Part shown: positions 1 through 5,013 of the stretch, piece after piece
Layout of the letters: each line of letters opens with the position of its first letter
How positions within the stretch are numbered: the stretch's first letter is position 1
Assembly: GCA_050010255.1 (NCBI GenBank)
Contig: JBEKLJ010000219.1
Span: 1 to 5,477, forward strand
Direction: 5' to 3'
Source of the DNA: JBEKLJ01 sp050010255
GTDB taxonomy: Bacteria; Acidobacteriota; Terriglobia; Bryobacterales; Bryobacteraceae
DNA: 5,477 nucleotides
Notes under the pieces: model-generated
Told to the model about the DNA's origin: nothing
Seen by the model: only the letters and a program-made list of their open reading frames with translations
Database searches by the model: none
Translations under genes and position numbers: made by a program

Positions 1-140
1 CAGGCGCTCCGAGCCTTGTCGATGTCGCGCGAGGCGAGGGCGACGATCTCCGAATACCGGCCGTGCTGCATGGCCGGGATCACTTTCGCGGTCGCGATCT
101 TGGCCGCGCCCAGGATTCCCCAACGCACCTTTTCACGCAT
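1..140 (-). CDS. Gfo/Idh/MocA family oxidoreductase, N-terminal fragment (cut by window edge)
   Basis: Read leftwards from ATG at 140, this gives 46 residues with no stop before the window ends, so only the first strand-turn-helix of the protein is visible. Residues 7-16 read WGILGAAKIA, the dinucleotide-binding loop typical of the NAD(P)-dependent Gfo/Idh/MocA family. It is followed by a VIPAM helix and a VALASRD segment where the second strand usually ends. Family members are cytoplasmic sugar or inositol dehydrogenases and related enzymes; the substrate cannot be told from this fragment. The start is the first ATG, and the upstream CAGGT is a poor ribosome site, which fits a downstream operon gene translated by coupling. 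It follows the arabinofuranosidase gene by 81 bp on the same strand. The family call is firm; the substrate is unknown. Confidence 0.85.
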   Translation of the reverse strand, partial: MREKVRWGILGAAKIATAKVIPAMQHGRYSEIVALASRDIDKARSA

Positions 141-159
141 ACCTGAGAGTTTATCCCCT

Positions 160-213
160 ATGCCGCAGTCCGGCGGGGCGGTGGCTGTCTGGCGGAAGGC
201 GCAGCCGCGGCAT
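160..213 (-). other. Intercistronic inverted repeat, possible mRNA hairpin
   Basis: In the 81-bp gap between the arabinofuranosidase stop and the oxidoreductase start, ATGCCGC (160-166) pairs perfectly with GCGGCAT (207-213). Inside it, GGCTG (183-187) pairs with CAGCC (202-206), continuing the right arm without a break; the left arm has a 16-nt bulge. On the transcript this would be a GC-rich hairpin between two operon genes. There is no T-run on the minus strand after it, so a classical terminator is unlikely. It could stabilise the upstream message or reduce read-through. In DNA this GC-rich, chance pairing is also possible. Confidence 0.3.
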
Positions 214-221
214 CGTCAGGA

Positions 222-2216
222 TCAGGAAACCTGCCAATATATGGAATAACGCTCGCCGAACAACCTGTTGAATGGAACCAGCGTCACGTTCCGCTCTTGT
301 CCAACGGTCCGAAACGCCAGGGCCTCGCCGTCCGCGGGCTTGATCCAGGCCGACGGGTCGGCGCCGGGAGCGTGGAACGCCGGCACCTTCATCGGCAGCT
401 TCCGCACCTCCGGACCCATCCGGCCCACAACCATCTCCTTCGTCAGCCCCTCCGATCCGAGTCTGCCCGCCAGCACCAGCGGTCCGTACAGGATTGCCCG
501 CACCGCCGGATCGTCCGGCATCGCCTCGATGTGCAGCCGCATGGGAAGAGCCATCTCCACACGGTCGCCGCTCTTCCAGATCCGCGACAGACTCAGATAG
601 CTGCCAGGACCTGAGAATGCGCCAACGGTGTTCCCGTTGATTCTCACCGAGCCGCCCGAGGTCAGCCAGGACGGCACGCGGATGTGCATCGTCATCCGCA
701 CCGGCTTGTCCGCGCTCACGACCAGAGCCGTCATCTGCCCTTCGGGGAACTTCGTCTCCTGCCGGATCCGGACGCCCTTCTCCGGCCAGTTCACTTCCGA
801 AGGAACAAACAGGTTCACGTAGATGCCGTCGTCGTCGTGGAAGTAGATGCTGTCGTTCAGCTTGGAGAACTCCTCCACGCCGGTGCCGGTGCAGCACCAG
901 AAGGAGTCGTACTCCGAGTTAAACGTCTTCCAGGCGCCCGGAAAGACCGAGAGATAGTAAATCGTCGCGCCAGTCTTAGGCTCGATCGCGCCCAGCCGGT
1001 GGTTGAGCAAGGTGCGCTCGTAGTAGTCGAAATACCGCGGATCAGCCGTCCAGGCGTAAAGCTGGCGCGTCAGCTTGAGCATGTTGTAGGCGCAGCAGCA
1101 CTCGGCGGTGTTCGCGCCGCGCTGGAGCTCAGCCGCAAGCTGGCCGGGGTCCACCAGCCAGCCTTCGTTGTTGCTGGTGCCGCCGGTGACGTAGGCCCGC
1201 GCACTCGTCACCTCATACCAGAAGTAGTCCGCGACGTCGCGGAAACGCCAGTCACTCGTCAGCTCATAACGCCGCGCCGCGCCGATCACTTGGGGAACAT
1301 GCGTGTTGACGTGCAATCCGCGCAGCTCGTCGCGCCGCAGCGCGAGGGGATTGAAGAAGCGCTTCTTCGTAAACCGGTCTCCGACTCTCCCGTAACGGTC
1401 ATCCCCGGTGACCGCGGCGAGATTGTAGAGGATCTCGTTCATGCCGCCGTATTCGGTGTTCAGAATGTCCTGCATGTGCGGTTCGGGAAACGGCGCGCTC
1501 CACTTGCCGGTCCAGTCCGCCATGCCCTGGAGCACTTCGAGCGCCTGGCGGTTGCCGCAGTGCTGGTACATGTCGAGCATGCCCGCCATGATCTTGTGGA
1601 TCGTGTAGAACGGCGCCCACACCTCCTTGCGCGCGCTCAACCTATCGAACAGCTCGGTTGGGAATGCGCTGAGGTAGCCACCGGCAAGCTTCTGCTGGCA
1701 CTTTGCCAGCTCGGCTACGATGTAGTCGCCCTTGGCTTTGATCTCCTGGTCACCCGTGGCGGAGTACATGAGGCCGCAAGCGGACAGGAAATGACCCGTG
1801 AAGTGGCCGCGCAGCTCACAATCCGGCTTCTCCCAGCCGCCCAGGGGCTCGGCCGGGGACGGCAGGCCAGCATTGACCCGAAAGTTATGAATCAGCCGGT
1901 CGGCAGGCAACCGCCGCAGGACGCCGTGGTTCTCCTCCTGCGCCTCCTGGAACGGGCCGGCCATCAACCTAACCTGGGCCGGCGGGAAGTGCTGCACCTT
2001 GGCCGGCGCTTCCTTTCGCGTGAAGGAGAGCGTCTCTTGAAAAGGAGCCGCTGGTGGCTGCGTGCCCCTGCGCGGGGGAGCCGCGGCGGCACTCTCAGCG
2101 CCTGCATTCTGCGGGACAACCTGCGCCCACAGCGCGCCGGATGCGCTCCCGGCCGCCGCAAGGGCCGCAAAGCGGCGCCGGCTCAGGCGCCCTGATTCCA
2201 GCAACTCACTCATCAT
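222..2216 (-). CDS. Tat-exported GH127-type beta-L-arabinofuranosidase (DUF1680)
   Basis: A 664-residue exported glycosidase expected to release terminal beta-L-arabinofuranose from plant-type arabinoglycans. Residues 11-31 carry a twin-arginine signal (LSRRRFAALAAAG...ALWAQ), so the folded enzyme should cross the inner membrane by Tat; an Ala/Pro-rich linker runs to about 60. The helical-barrel catalytic domain (Pfam PF07944) spans roughly 75-460 and a beta-rich C-terminal part runs to the end, closing with the family-typical RYSIYWQ. By comparison with Bifidobacterium HypBA1, E351 in GGTSNNE is the likely acid/base, E372, C374, C441 and C442 the zinc ligands, and C441 in FWCCTGTG the nucleophile. 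The usual ETC motif here reads ECCC (372-375). GH146 is a related alternative I cannot exclude. Two ATGs are adjacent; the second (2211-2213) is better spaced from the Shine-Dalgarno, which would give 663 residues. Confidence 0.95.
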   Translation of the reverse strand: MMSELLESGRLSRRRFAALAAAGSASGALWAQVVPQNAGAESAAAAPPRRGTQPPAAPFQETLSFTRKEAPAKVQHFPPAQVRLMAGPFQEAQEENHGVLRRLPADRLIHNFRVNAGLPSPAEPLGGWEKPDCELRGHFTGHFLSACGLMYSATGDQEIKAKGDYIVAELAKCQQKLAGGYLSAFPTELFDRLSARKEVWAPFYTIHKIMAGMLDMYQHCGNRQALEVLQGMADWTGKWSAPFPEPHMQDILNTEYGGMNEILYNLAAVTGDDRYGRVGDRFTKKRFFNPLALRRDELRGLHVNTHVPQVIGAARRYELTSDWRFRDVADYFWYEVTSARAYVTGGTSNNEGWLVDPGQLAAELQRGANTAECCCAYNMLKLTRQLYAWTADPRYFDYYERTLLNHRLGAIEPKTGATIYYLSVFPGAWKTFNSEYDSFWCCTGTGVEEFSKLNDSIYFHDDDGIYVNLFVPSEVNWPEKGVRIRQETKFPEGQMTALVVSADKPVRMTMHIRVPSWLTSGGSVRINGNTVGAFSGPGSYLSLSRIWKSGDRVEMALPMRLHIEAMPDDPAVRAILYGPLVLAGRLGSEGLTKEMVVGRMGPEVRKLPMKVPAFHAPGADPSAWIKPADGEALAFRTVGQERNVTLVPFNRLFGERYSIYWQVS

Positions 2217-2218
2217 CG

Positions 2219-2225
2219 ACCTCCT
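2219..2225 (-). promoter_or_regulatory. Perfect Shine-Dalgarno of the arabinofuranosidase gene
   Basis: The minus strand reads AGGAGGT, a full match to the 16S rRNA 3' end. It lies 2 nt before the first ATG (2214-2216) and 5 nt before the second (2211-2213). The longer spacing is normal, so translation probably starts at the second ATG although the longer frame is given as the CDS. Confidence 0.75.
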
Positions 2226-2272
2226 CGAAGCTCAGGCCGGCTGTGACTCTCCGCCGGGCGTGCGCGACTCCC

Positions 2273-2282
2273 AGCCTACATC
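2273..2282 (-). promoter_or_regulatory. Candidate -10 element GATGTAGGCT upstream of the arabinofuranosidase gene
   Basis: The minus strand reads GATGTAGGCT, ending 56 nt before the ATG. The same ten bases occur upstream of the methyltransferase gene at 2976-2985. TAGGCT fits the loose TAnnnT form of a -10 hexamer, but no convincing -35 is seen. If real, it would give the hydrolase its own promoter with a leader of about 50 nt, independent of the methyltransferase gene 148 bp upstream. This is a pattern match only. Confidence 0.3.
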
Positions 2283-2342
2283 GTCAGCCACAGCTCCGCC
2301 ACATCCTTCAACGCATCGCACGGAAGTCCGGGCCGGAGCCGC

Positions 2343-2363
2343 GTGGCGTCCGTCGGCCGCCAC
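2343..2363 (-). terminator. Weak hairpin just after the methyltransferase stop
   Basis: GTGGCG (2343-2348) pairs with CGCCAC (2358-2363) around a 9-nt loop, starting 1 nt beyond the methyltransferase stop codon. The position suits transcript termination or 3'-end protection, but on the minus strand no T-run follows, so intrinsic termination is doubtful. Read-through into the arabinofuranosidase gene 148 bp on remains possible. Confidence 0.25.
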
Positions 2364-2364
2364 C

Positions 2365-2958
2365 TCAATTCCTCGCGGACAGTCTGGGGATGAGGCGCGG
2401 CACGCGGGTGCAGTATTCGTCGTAGACGCTCCCAAAGCGCGCCCGGAGTTCCCTCTCCTCCAGCCAGATAATGATCCGCAGCAGGACCACGCTGGCGGCG
2501 AAGATCAAGTACGTGGCGAGGTAGTTGGCGAGCAAAGCCCAGGCTAAGAAGGTCAGCATCACCTGGAGGTACCTGGGGTGGCGGACCCTGGCATAGAAAC
2601 CTTCCGTCAGCAGAGGGGTTGAGTGCCGATCCGGCGCAAGTTCGGGGAGTCCCGTCAGGATCCGCTTGTTCAAGTGCCGGGAGATCTGCACACGCAGCAC
2701 GAGGGCCACGGCGAGGAGCGGCACGGCCAGCGCGATGAGCAGGGGGTGGGTGCCAAACTCGACCGAGAGCAGCGGCTTGCGGAACAGGAACAAGCCGAAG
2801 GCCAGGACCATCACGCCGGAGTAATGGATAAGGAGCGTCAAGCGCGGCCCAACTCTGCGCCAGAAGCGGATGAAGGGGTGGATGGAGAACCAGTAGAGCA
2901 CCGCGCCGGGCGCGAACATGAGCAGGTACACGGCCGCGTAGTAGCGGATGTAGTCCAA
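2365..2958 (-). CDS. Isoprenylcysteine carboxyl methyltransferase-family membrane methyltransferase
   Basis: A 197-residue integral-membrane protein with about five hydrophobic helices (near 8-26, 43-60, 72-92, 129-145 and 147-164). The C-terminal half carries the family signature for S-adenosylmethionine binding: G120-F-Y followed by R126-H127-P128 and Y130, then EERELRARFG (167-176), paired tyrosines at 179 and 182, and VPRLIP (186-191). This places it in the ICMT/PEMT/NnrU-like superfamily. Length and motifs are normal and complete, so it should be an active inner-membrane methyltransferase. Its substrate is unknown, because bacteria generally lack prenylated CaaX proteins; lipids or small hydrophobic molecules are possible. 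The start is TTG; AAA-ACC-GGG-TTC-AGG separates it from an in-frame TAG, and the next ATG (residue 14) would cut the first helix. GGGA 5 nt upstream is a weak ribosome site. Confidence 0.87.
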   Translation of the reverse strand: MDYIRYYAAVYLLMFAPGAVLYWFSIHPFIRFWRRVGPRLTLLIHYSGVMVLAFGLFLFRKPLLSVEFGTHPLLIALAVPLLAVALVLRVQISRHLNKRILTGLPELAPDRHSTPLLTEGFYARVRHPRYLQVMLTFLAWALLANYLATYLIFAASVVLLRIIIWLEERELRARFGSVYDEYCTRVPRLIPRLSARN

Positions 2959-2973
2959 TTTGGTCCCGAACCT

Positions 2974-3017
2974 CTAGCCTACATCTCTAACGAACGAGCT
3001 ACTGCGGCGCGCGATGG
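2974..3017 (+). repeat. Degenerate intergenic repeat, copy 1 (44-bp core)
   Basis: This stretch aligns without gaps over 44 bp with 3052-3095 (33 identical by my count) and also with 4826-4869. The most constant parts are AGCC near the left end and CTGCGGCG towards the right. It begins 16 bp upstream of the methyltransferase TTG, so it contains whatever promoter that gene uses, including the GATGTAGGCT element on the minus strand (2976-2985). All copies lie outside genes and in the same orientation. Confidence 0.6.
2976..2985 (-). promoter_or_regulatory. Candidate -10 element GATGTAGGCT upstream of the methyltransferase gene
   Basis: The minus strand carries the same ten bases found upstream of the arabinofuranosidase gene (2273-2282). 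TAGGCT ends 17 nt before the TTG start, giving a predicted leader of roughly ten bases. It lies inside repeat copy 1. No -35 element is evident. The call rests on recurrence and position only. Confidence 0.28.
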
Positions 3018-3025
3018 AGCCGCAT

Positions 3026-3095
3026 CTACTGTGTTGCGCTCGGCCAGCGTCCTAGCCCGCATTTCTCACCAACAACCTGCTGCGGCGCGCCCCGG
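3026..3095 (+). repeat. Degenerate intergenic repeat, copy 2 (about 70 bp)
   Basis: The core 3052-3095 lies 78 bp from copy 1. With copy 3 the similarity extends leftwards to a shared CTACT at 3026, through a GCGC-CGGCC block and a GTCC-AGCC block, so the full unit is about 70 bp. The right part reads CACCAACAACCTGCTGCGGC, closely matched in copy 3. No terminal inverted repeats, direct flanking duplications or transposase accompany it, so its mobility class is unclear. Confidence 0.65.
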
Positions 3096-3176
3096 CCTGC
3101 CGCACGGTTAGCGGCCAGCCGCTTGCCGAGGCGCGCGGAACCGCTCTCCCCAGGCCTGATTGCCGTCGGGCCTTTG

Positions 3177-3206
3177 CCGTCTCTGGCCGCAGCCTATCCG
3201 AGACGG
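3177..3206. other. 7-bp inverted repeat with 16-nt loop
   Basis: CCGTCTC (3177-3183) pairs perfectly with GAGACGG (3200-3206). It stands about 40 bp before the promoter-like element of the rightward small gene. It could be an operator or part of a repeat remnant. No T-run follows on either strand, so a terminator is unlikely. Confidence 0.3.
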
Positions 3207-3244
3207 ATGATCGGAGGCGGATGAGGCGATCTGAAGCCAAGATG

Positions 3245-3253
3245 TGATACGAT
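3245..3253 (+). promoter_or_regulatory. Extended -10-like element TGATACGAT for the small gene
   Basis: TG-A-TACGAT matches an extended -10 (TGN plus TAnnnT). Transcription would start near 3260, giving a leader of about 40 nt that carries GAAGG before the ATG at 3301. A small hairpin, ATGCT-CGC-AGCAT (3252-3264), overlaps the predicted start. No -35 is evident. Confidence 0.3.
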
Positions 3254-3300
3254 GCTCGCAGCATGGAGTGTGCAGCCACCATCGCAGCGAAGGTGCCGTA

Positions 3301-3678
3301 ATGCTACACCTTTTTCTTCGCGCTAGGCGCGATTCGCAGTCGTATGATAACGAGTGGATTGACGACTTTCGCGTCCGCAGCATCAAGACTTATGATGCGG
3401 TAGCCCGATGCTGCCGAGAAGCAATGGAGTCCCACACCCCGGTGCGTATTCACCGCAGGCGCTACGAGCGCATCCCCGCAGCCATCTGCTGTGAGTGCAC
3501 TGTCAAATCCGTCACAGCTGAGCAAGCCGGCTTTCGCGTAGAGTTTGAGAACTTCCGGTCTTTGAGCGTCGAGCGAGATCGACGGCTCCAGCGAGGATAT
3601 TACTTCGCCGATCCGTCAGACTATGAAGACCCCGACGGCGAAGAACAGGTCGAGGACCCATATGGGAACTCACAGTAG
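3301..3678 (+). CDS. Small charged hypothetical protein, Cys-containing with acidic tail
   Basis: A 125-residue protein I do not recognise. The ATG at 3301 is chosen because GAAGG lies 7 nt upstream; the frame is open further left to a GTG at 3244, which has no ribosome site. The protein is hydrophilic with no signal peptide or membrane helix, so it should be cytoplasmic. Visible features are a basic HRRR patch at 51-54, cysteines at 37, 38, 63, 64 and 66 (CC and CCEC), and a strongly acidic Asp/Glu/Tyr-rich tail from about 104 to 119. The cysteine groups do not form a standard zinc-finger spacing. It precedes the membrane-protein gene at 3777 by 98 bp on the same strand, but the gap holds promoter-like sequence, so co-transcription is not assured. 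Base composition is lower in GC than the genes to the left. It could be a lineage-restricted gene; that it is coding at all is likely but not certain. Confidence 0.55.
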   Translation: MLHLFLRARRDSQSYDNEWIDDFRVRSIKTYDAVARCCREAMESHTPVRIHRRRYERIPAAICCECTVKSVTAEQAGFRVEFENFRSLSVERDRRLQRGYYFADPSDYEDPDGEEQVEDPYGNSQ

Positions 3679-3682
3679 AGTT

Positions 3683-3693
3683 GTGGGTCAATT
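3683..3693 (+). repeat. 11-bp direct repeat GTGGGTCAATT, copy 1
   Basis: This block starts 94 bp before the ATG at 3777; an identical block starts 91 bp before the ATG at 5020. The two copies bracket the 3777-4691 gene. Sequences of the form GTGGGTCAATTTGA recall, from memory, the end regions of IS21-family elements, so these could be worn insertion-sequence ends. No transposase gene is present. Alternatively they belong to duplicated upstream regions. Confidence 0.5.
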
Positions 3694-3726
3694 CGGACTG
3701 AAGCGCTCCGCGTATCAGGGCATGTT

Positions 3727-3742
3727 TGGCACTCCCCTTGTT
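3727..3742 (+). promoter_or_regulatory. Sigma-54-like -24/-12 sequence (near match)
   Basis: TGGCAC-TCCCC-TTGTT has the -24 GG and the -12-region G 12 bp apart, as in sigma-54 promoters, but the conserved C at -12 is T. Transcription would start near 3753, leaving a leader of about 24 nt before the ATG at 3777. The loss of the C and the competing -10-like elements nearby make this doubtful. Confidence 0.2.
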
Positions 3743-3759
3743 AGCAGATCGCTTTGGCA

Positions 3760-3770
3760 TATGATAGGCT
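3760..3770 (+). promoter_or_regulatory. Overlapping -10-like elements TATGAT and TAGGCT before the 3777 gene
   Basis: TATGAT (3760-3765) with TTGTTA (3738-3743) at a 16-bp spacer is a plausible sigma-70 pair, starting transcription near 3772. TGA-TAGGCT (3762-3770) is an extended -10 that would start transcription at or next to the ATG. Either way the leader is a few bases at most, and no Shine-Dalgarno is present, so translation may be leaderless. GTTAGC (3740-3745) and GCTAAC (3768-3773) form an inverted repeat across the region, a possible operator. Confidence 0.4.
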
Positions 3771-3776
3771 AACGCG

Positions 3777-4691
3777 ATGTCCCCAAACCAGCAAAAGCCC
3801 AAGAGAAAGGCTAGACCTCGACCAACGATCCCTACAGTGTCTCCGCGCAATGTCGGCATACGGTCGATACCCCCCTGGCTGCGCAGGCTCTTTGGCCCTT
3901 CCGTTATCGGTGGGGGCATCCAAGTGCTACCCACAAGCTACTGGTTTGGGATCTGTCTGATCTACCTCGGGCTGTTTATACTGTTTTTTGAGGTGTGTTT
4001 TGAAGGCTGGTTCTTGAACTACCACAAGTTACGGTACGCGGCATTGTGTGTGATCATCTTGGCTGGCGTGGAGTTTAGTGTGACCTACGTATTCTTTGGA
4101 GCCCCACTTCAGATAGTGGCCTCTGCTTCTGATGTGAGTTATTCAGATGGAACACTGGTGGATGGTATCTCCTGGCAGTCTGGTCTTTCTGAACTGCGAC
4201 TCTCTATATCGGATGAGACTGCTATTGATTACCGCGCCGTGGAACTATCGGTGAGGACGGATCGCTTGATTAACCAGATAGTTTGCATCGGACCGTGTCC
4301 GACATGTACGGCCGGTTACCCCATGAGGCCCATGGAGGACTCTAGCCTGACGCCGATCACTGGTCCAGGAGGACAGCCGACCGGGCCGGCACTTCCAGTT
4401 CGGATAGCAGGCGTTAGCGCGTTTACAATTCGATGCGACCGGCTCCAGCATCATACTCGACTCACTTTCTTAGCCAGCACCTTTGTCCCTGACAAGCCCA
4501 TAGTGGTGGACGATGAGAATACGGTTCATCATGTATATTCGATCATGGGCGTAGTACCGCCAGGGGAATCAAGGAAGGCCGAGCGCGTTGATATTGCAGG
4601 TAGCTATATCGTCAGAGGAAGGGTATTTAGGACAAAGCTGCGAGACGCGCTTAACGAGCAAGAGCCACTGAATGGTCGCAACGCGCCATAA
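3777..4691 (+). CDS. Unrecognised two-helix membrane protein with large soluble C-terminal domain
   Basis: A 304-residue protein with no family I can name. Residues 1-40 are basic and proline-rich with no signal peptide and are probably cytoplasmic. Two membrane helices follow, near 54-73 and 87-107, joined by a short loop; by the positive-inside rule both ends would be cytoplasmic. The remaining 195 residues look like a mainly beta soluble domain, with a CIGPCPTC segment (C170, C174, C177) that could bind metal or be redox-active, and a Gly/Pro-rich loop at about 190-206. Some features, such as ISWQSGLSELRLSIS (131-145), recall hypothetical proteins of Acidobacteria, but this is only an impression. 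The ATG is fixed by an in-frame TAG 12 nt upstream and has no Shine-Dalgarno. GC content is much lower than in the genes at the left; 29 of 60 bases at 4081-4140 are G or C against 44 of 60 at 1801-1860. Confidence 0.8.
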   Translation: MSPNQQKPKRKARPRPTIPTVSPRNVGIRSIPPWLRRLFGPSVIGGGIQVLPTSYWFGICLIYLGLFILFFEVCFEGWFLNYHKLRYAALCVIILAGVEFSVTYVFFGAPLQIVASASDVSYSDGTLVDGISWQSGLSELRLSISDETAIDYRAVELSVRTDRLINQIVCIGPCPTCTAGYPMRPMEDSSLTPITGPGGQPTGPALPVRIAGVSAFTIRCDRLQHHTRLTFLASTFVPDKPIVVDDENTVHHVYSIMGVVPPGESRKAERVDIAGSYIVRGRVFRTKLRDALNEQEPLNGRNAP

Positions 4692-4797
4692 CCATTTGGA
4701 GCGTCTTCGTTGCCCTTCTGACGGATCATCAACGCACTTTTCAGACACTACCAGGCGGCGAACTCCGGGATTCCCGCCGCGCTGTGGACGCTAAGCG

Positions 4798-4869
4798 CTA
4801 CTATCGCGGCGCGGCCCACAGCAGTCCAGCCAGGATGTTTCACCAGCAATCTGCTGCGGCGGGCGATAG
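4798..4869 (+). repeat. Degenerate intergenic repeat, copy 3 (about 72 bp)
   Basis: The core 4826-4869 aligns without gaps over 44 bp with the cores of copies 1 and 2. With copy 2 the match extends left to CTACT. The right part reads TTTCACCAGCAATCTGCTGC and continues GGCGGGCGATAG, closer to copy 1 there (GCGATGG). It lies between two genes, in the same orientation as the other copies and about 1.7 kb from them. Confidence 0.65.
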
Positions 4870-4928
4870 CACCCCGTGGCACGGGTGGGCGGTCACAAAA
4901 ACCGGGTACAGACAGGCACTTTTCGGTA

Positions 4929-4939
4929 GTGGGTCAATT
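4929..4939 (+). repeat. 11-bp direct repeat GTGGGTCAATT, copy 2
   Basis: Identical to 3683-3693 and starting 91 bp before the ATG at 5020. It continues as TGAGCC, which together with the preceding CACTTTTCGGTA resembles, from memory, IS21-family end sequences more closely than copy 1 does. Confidence 0.5.
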
Positions 4940-4943
4940 TGAG

Positions 4944-5007
4944 CCACCTGCTTAAGCGAATTGGCGCCTGGAATGTGAGGCGTGTGCCACTCCGCTTTAG
5001 CAGGTGG
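4944..5007. promoter_or_regulatory. 15-bp inverted repeat before the 5020 gene, possible operator
   Basis: CCACCTGCTTAAGCG (4944-4958) and CGCTTTAGCAGGTGG (4993-5007) are inverted copies with one mismatch, separated by 34 bp. The right arm ends at the base before the TAGACT -10-like hexamer (5008-5013), so a protein bound there would block RNA polymerase. Alternatives are a stem formed in a transcript coming from upstream, or the ends of a tiny inserted element. The pairing of 14 in 15 is unlikely to be chance at this distance. Confidence 0.5.
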
Positions 5008-5013
5008 TAGACT
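5005..5013 (+). promoter_or_regulatory. Extended -10-like element TGGTAGACT before the 5020 gene
   Basis: TGG-TAGACT fits an extended -10. The hexamer ends 6 nt before the ATG, the same distance as TAGGCT before the ATG at 3777, so transcription would begin at about the first base of the start codon. GGAG directly touches the ATG and cannot act as a normal Shine-Dalgarno. Confidence 0.35.

Larger units (their letters stand above)
2959..3300. other. Divergent spacer with two repeat copies and a hairpin
   Basis: This 342-bp spacer separates the leftward methyltransferase from the rightward small gene at 3301. I see no convincing gene in it; the open frames crossing it lack ribosome sites and recognisable protein sequence. 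It contains repeat copies 1 and 2, a small palindrome AGCGGC-CA-GCCGCT at 3110-3123, a hairpin at 3177-3206, and the promoter-like sequence of the small gene at 3245-3253. The left 250 bp are GC-rich like the metabolic genes; base composition falls from about 3240 onwards. Confidence 0.6.

Noticed and set aside
151..897. 248-codon minus-strand frame overlapping the arabinofuranosidase 3' half
   Set aside because: Same strand but another frame of a clearly conserved gene; the translation is low-complexity Arg/Gly/Ala-rich and matches no family.
684..2195. 503-codon open frame on the plus strand
   Set aside because: It lies wholly antisense to the arabinofuranosidase gene. High GC in third positions keeps the opposite frame open; the translation is Arg/Ala/Val-rich with no domain, and there is no ribosome site.
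2974..3095. CRISPR-like array from the two repeats 78 bp apart
   Set aside because: Only two copies, 75 percent identical, with a 34-bp gap and no cas genes; the copies are too diverged for a CRISPR.
2623..3111. 162-codon plus-strand frame opposite the methyltransferase
   Set aside because: It is antisense to a protein with clear family motifs; its product is Gln/Glu/His-rich, as expected of a reversed membrane-protein gene, and it runs into the repeats.
3244..3300. GTG at 3244 as start of the small gene
   Set aside because: No Shine-Dalgarno precedes it and it overlaps the promoter-like element and hairpin; ATG at 3301 has GAAGG at a normal distance.
3052..3386. Overlapping minus-strand frames across the divergent spacer
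   Set aside because: They cover repeat copy 2, hairpins and the 5' part of the 3301 gene, lack ribosome sites, and show no protein-like composition.
3740..3773. GTTAGC...GCTAAC as an integron attC recombination site
   Set aside because: The arms are in the wrong order for attC (the RYYYAAC end should come first), the internal paired boxes are missing, and no integrase is seen. A small operator or chance is more likely.
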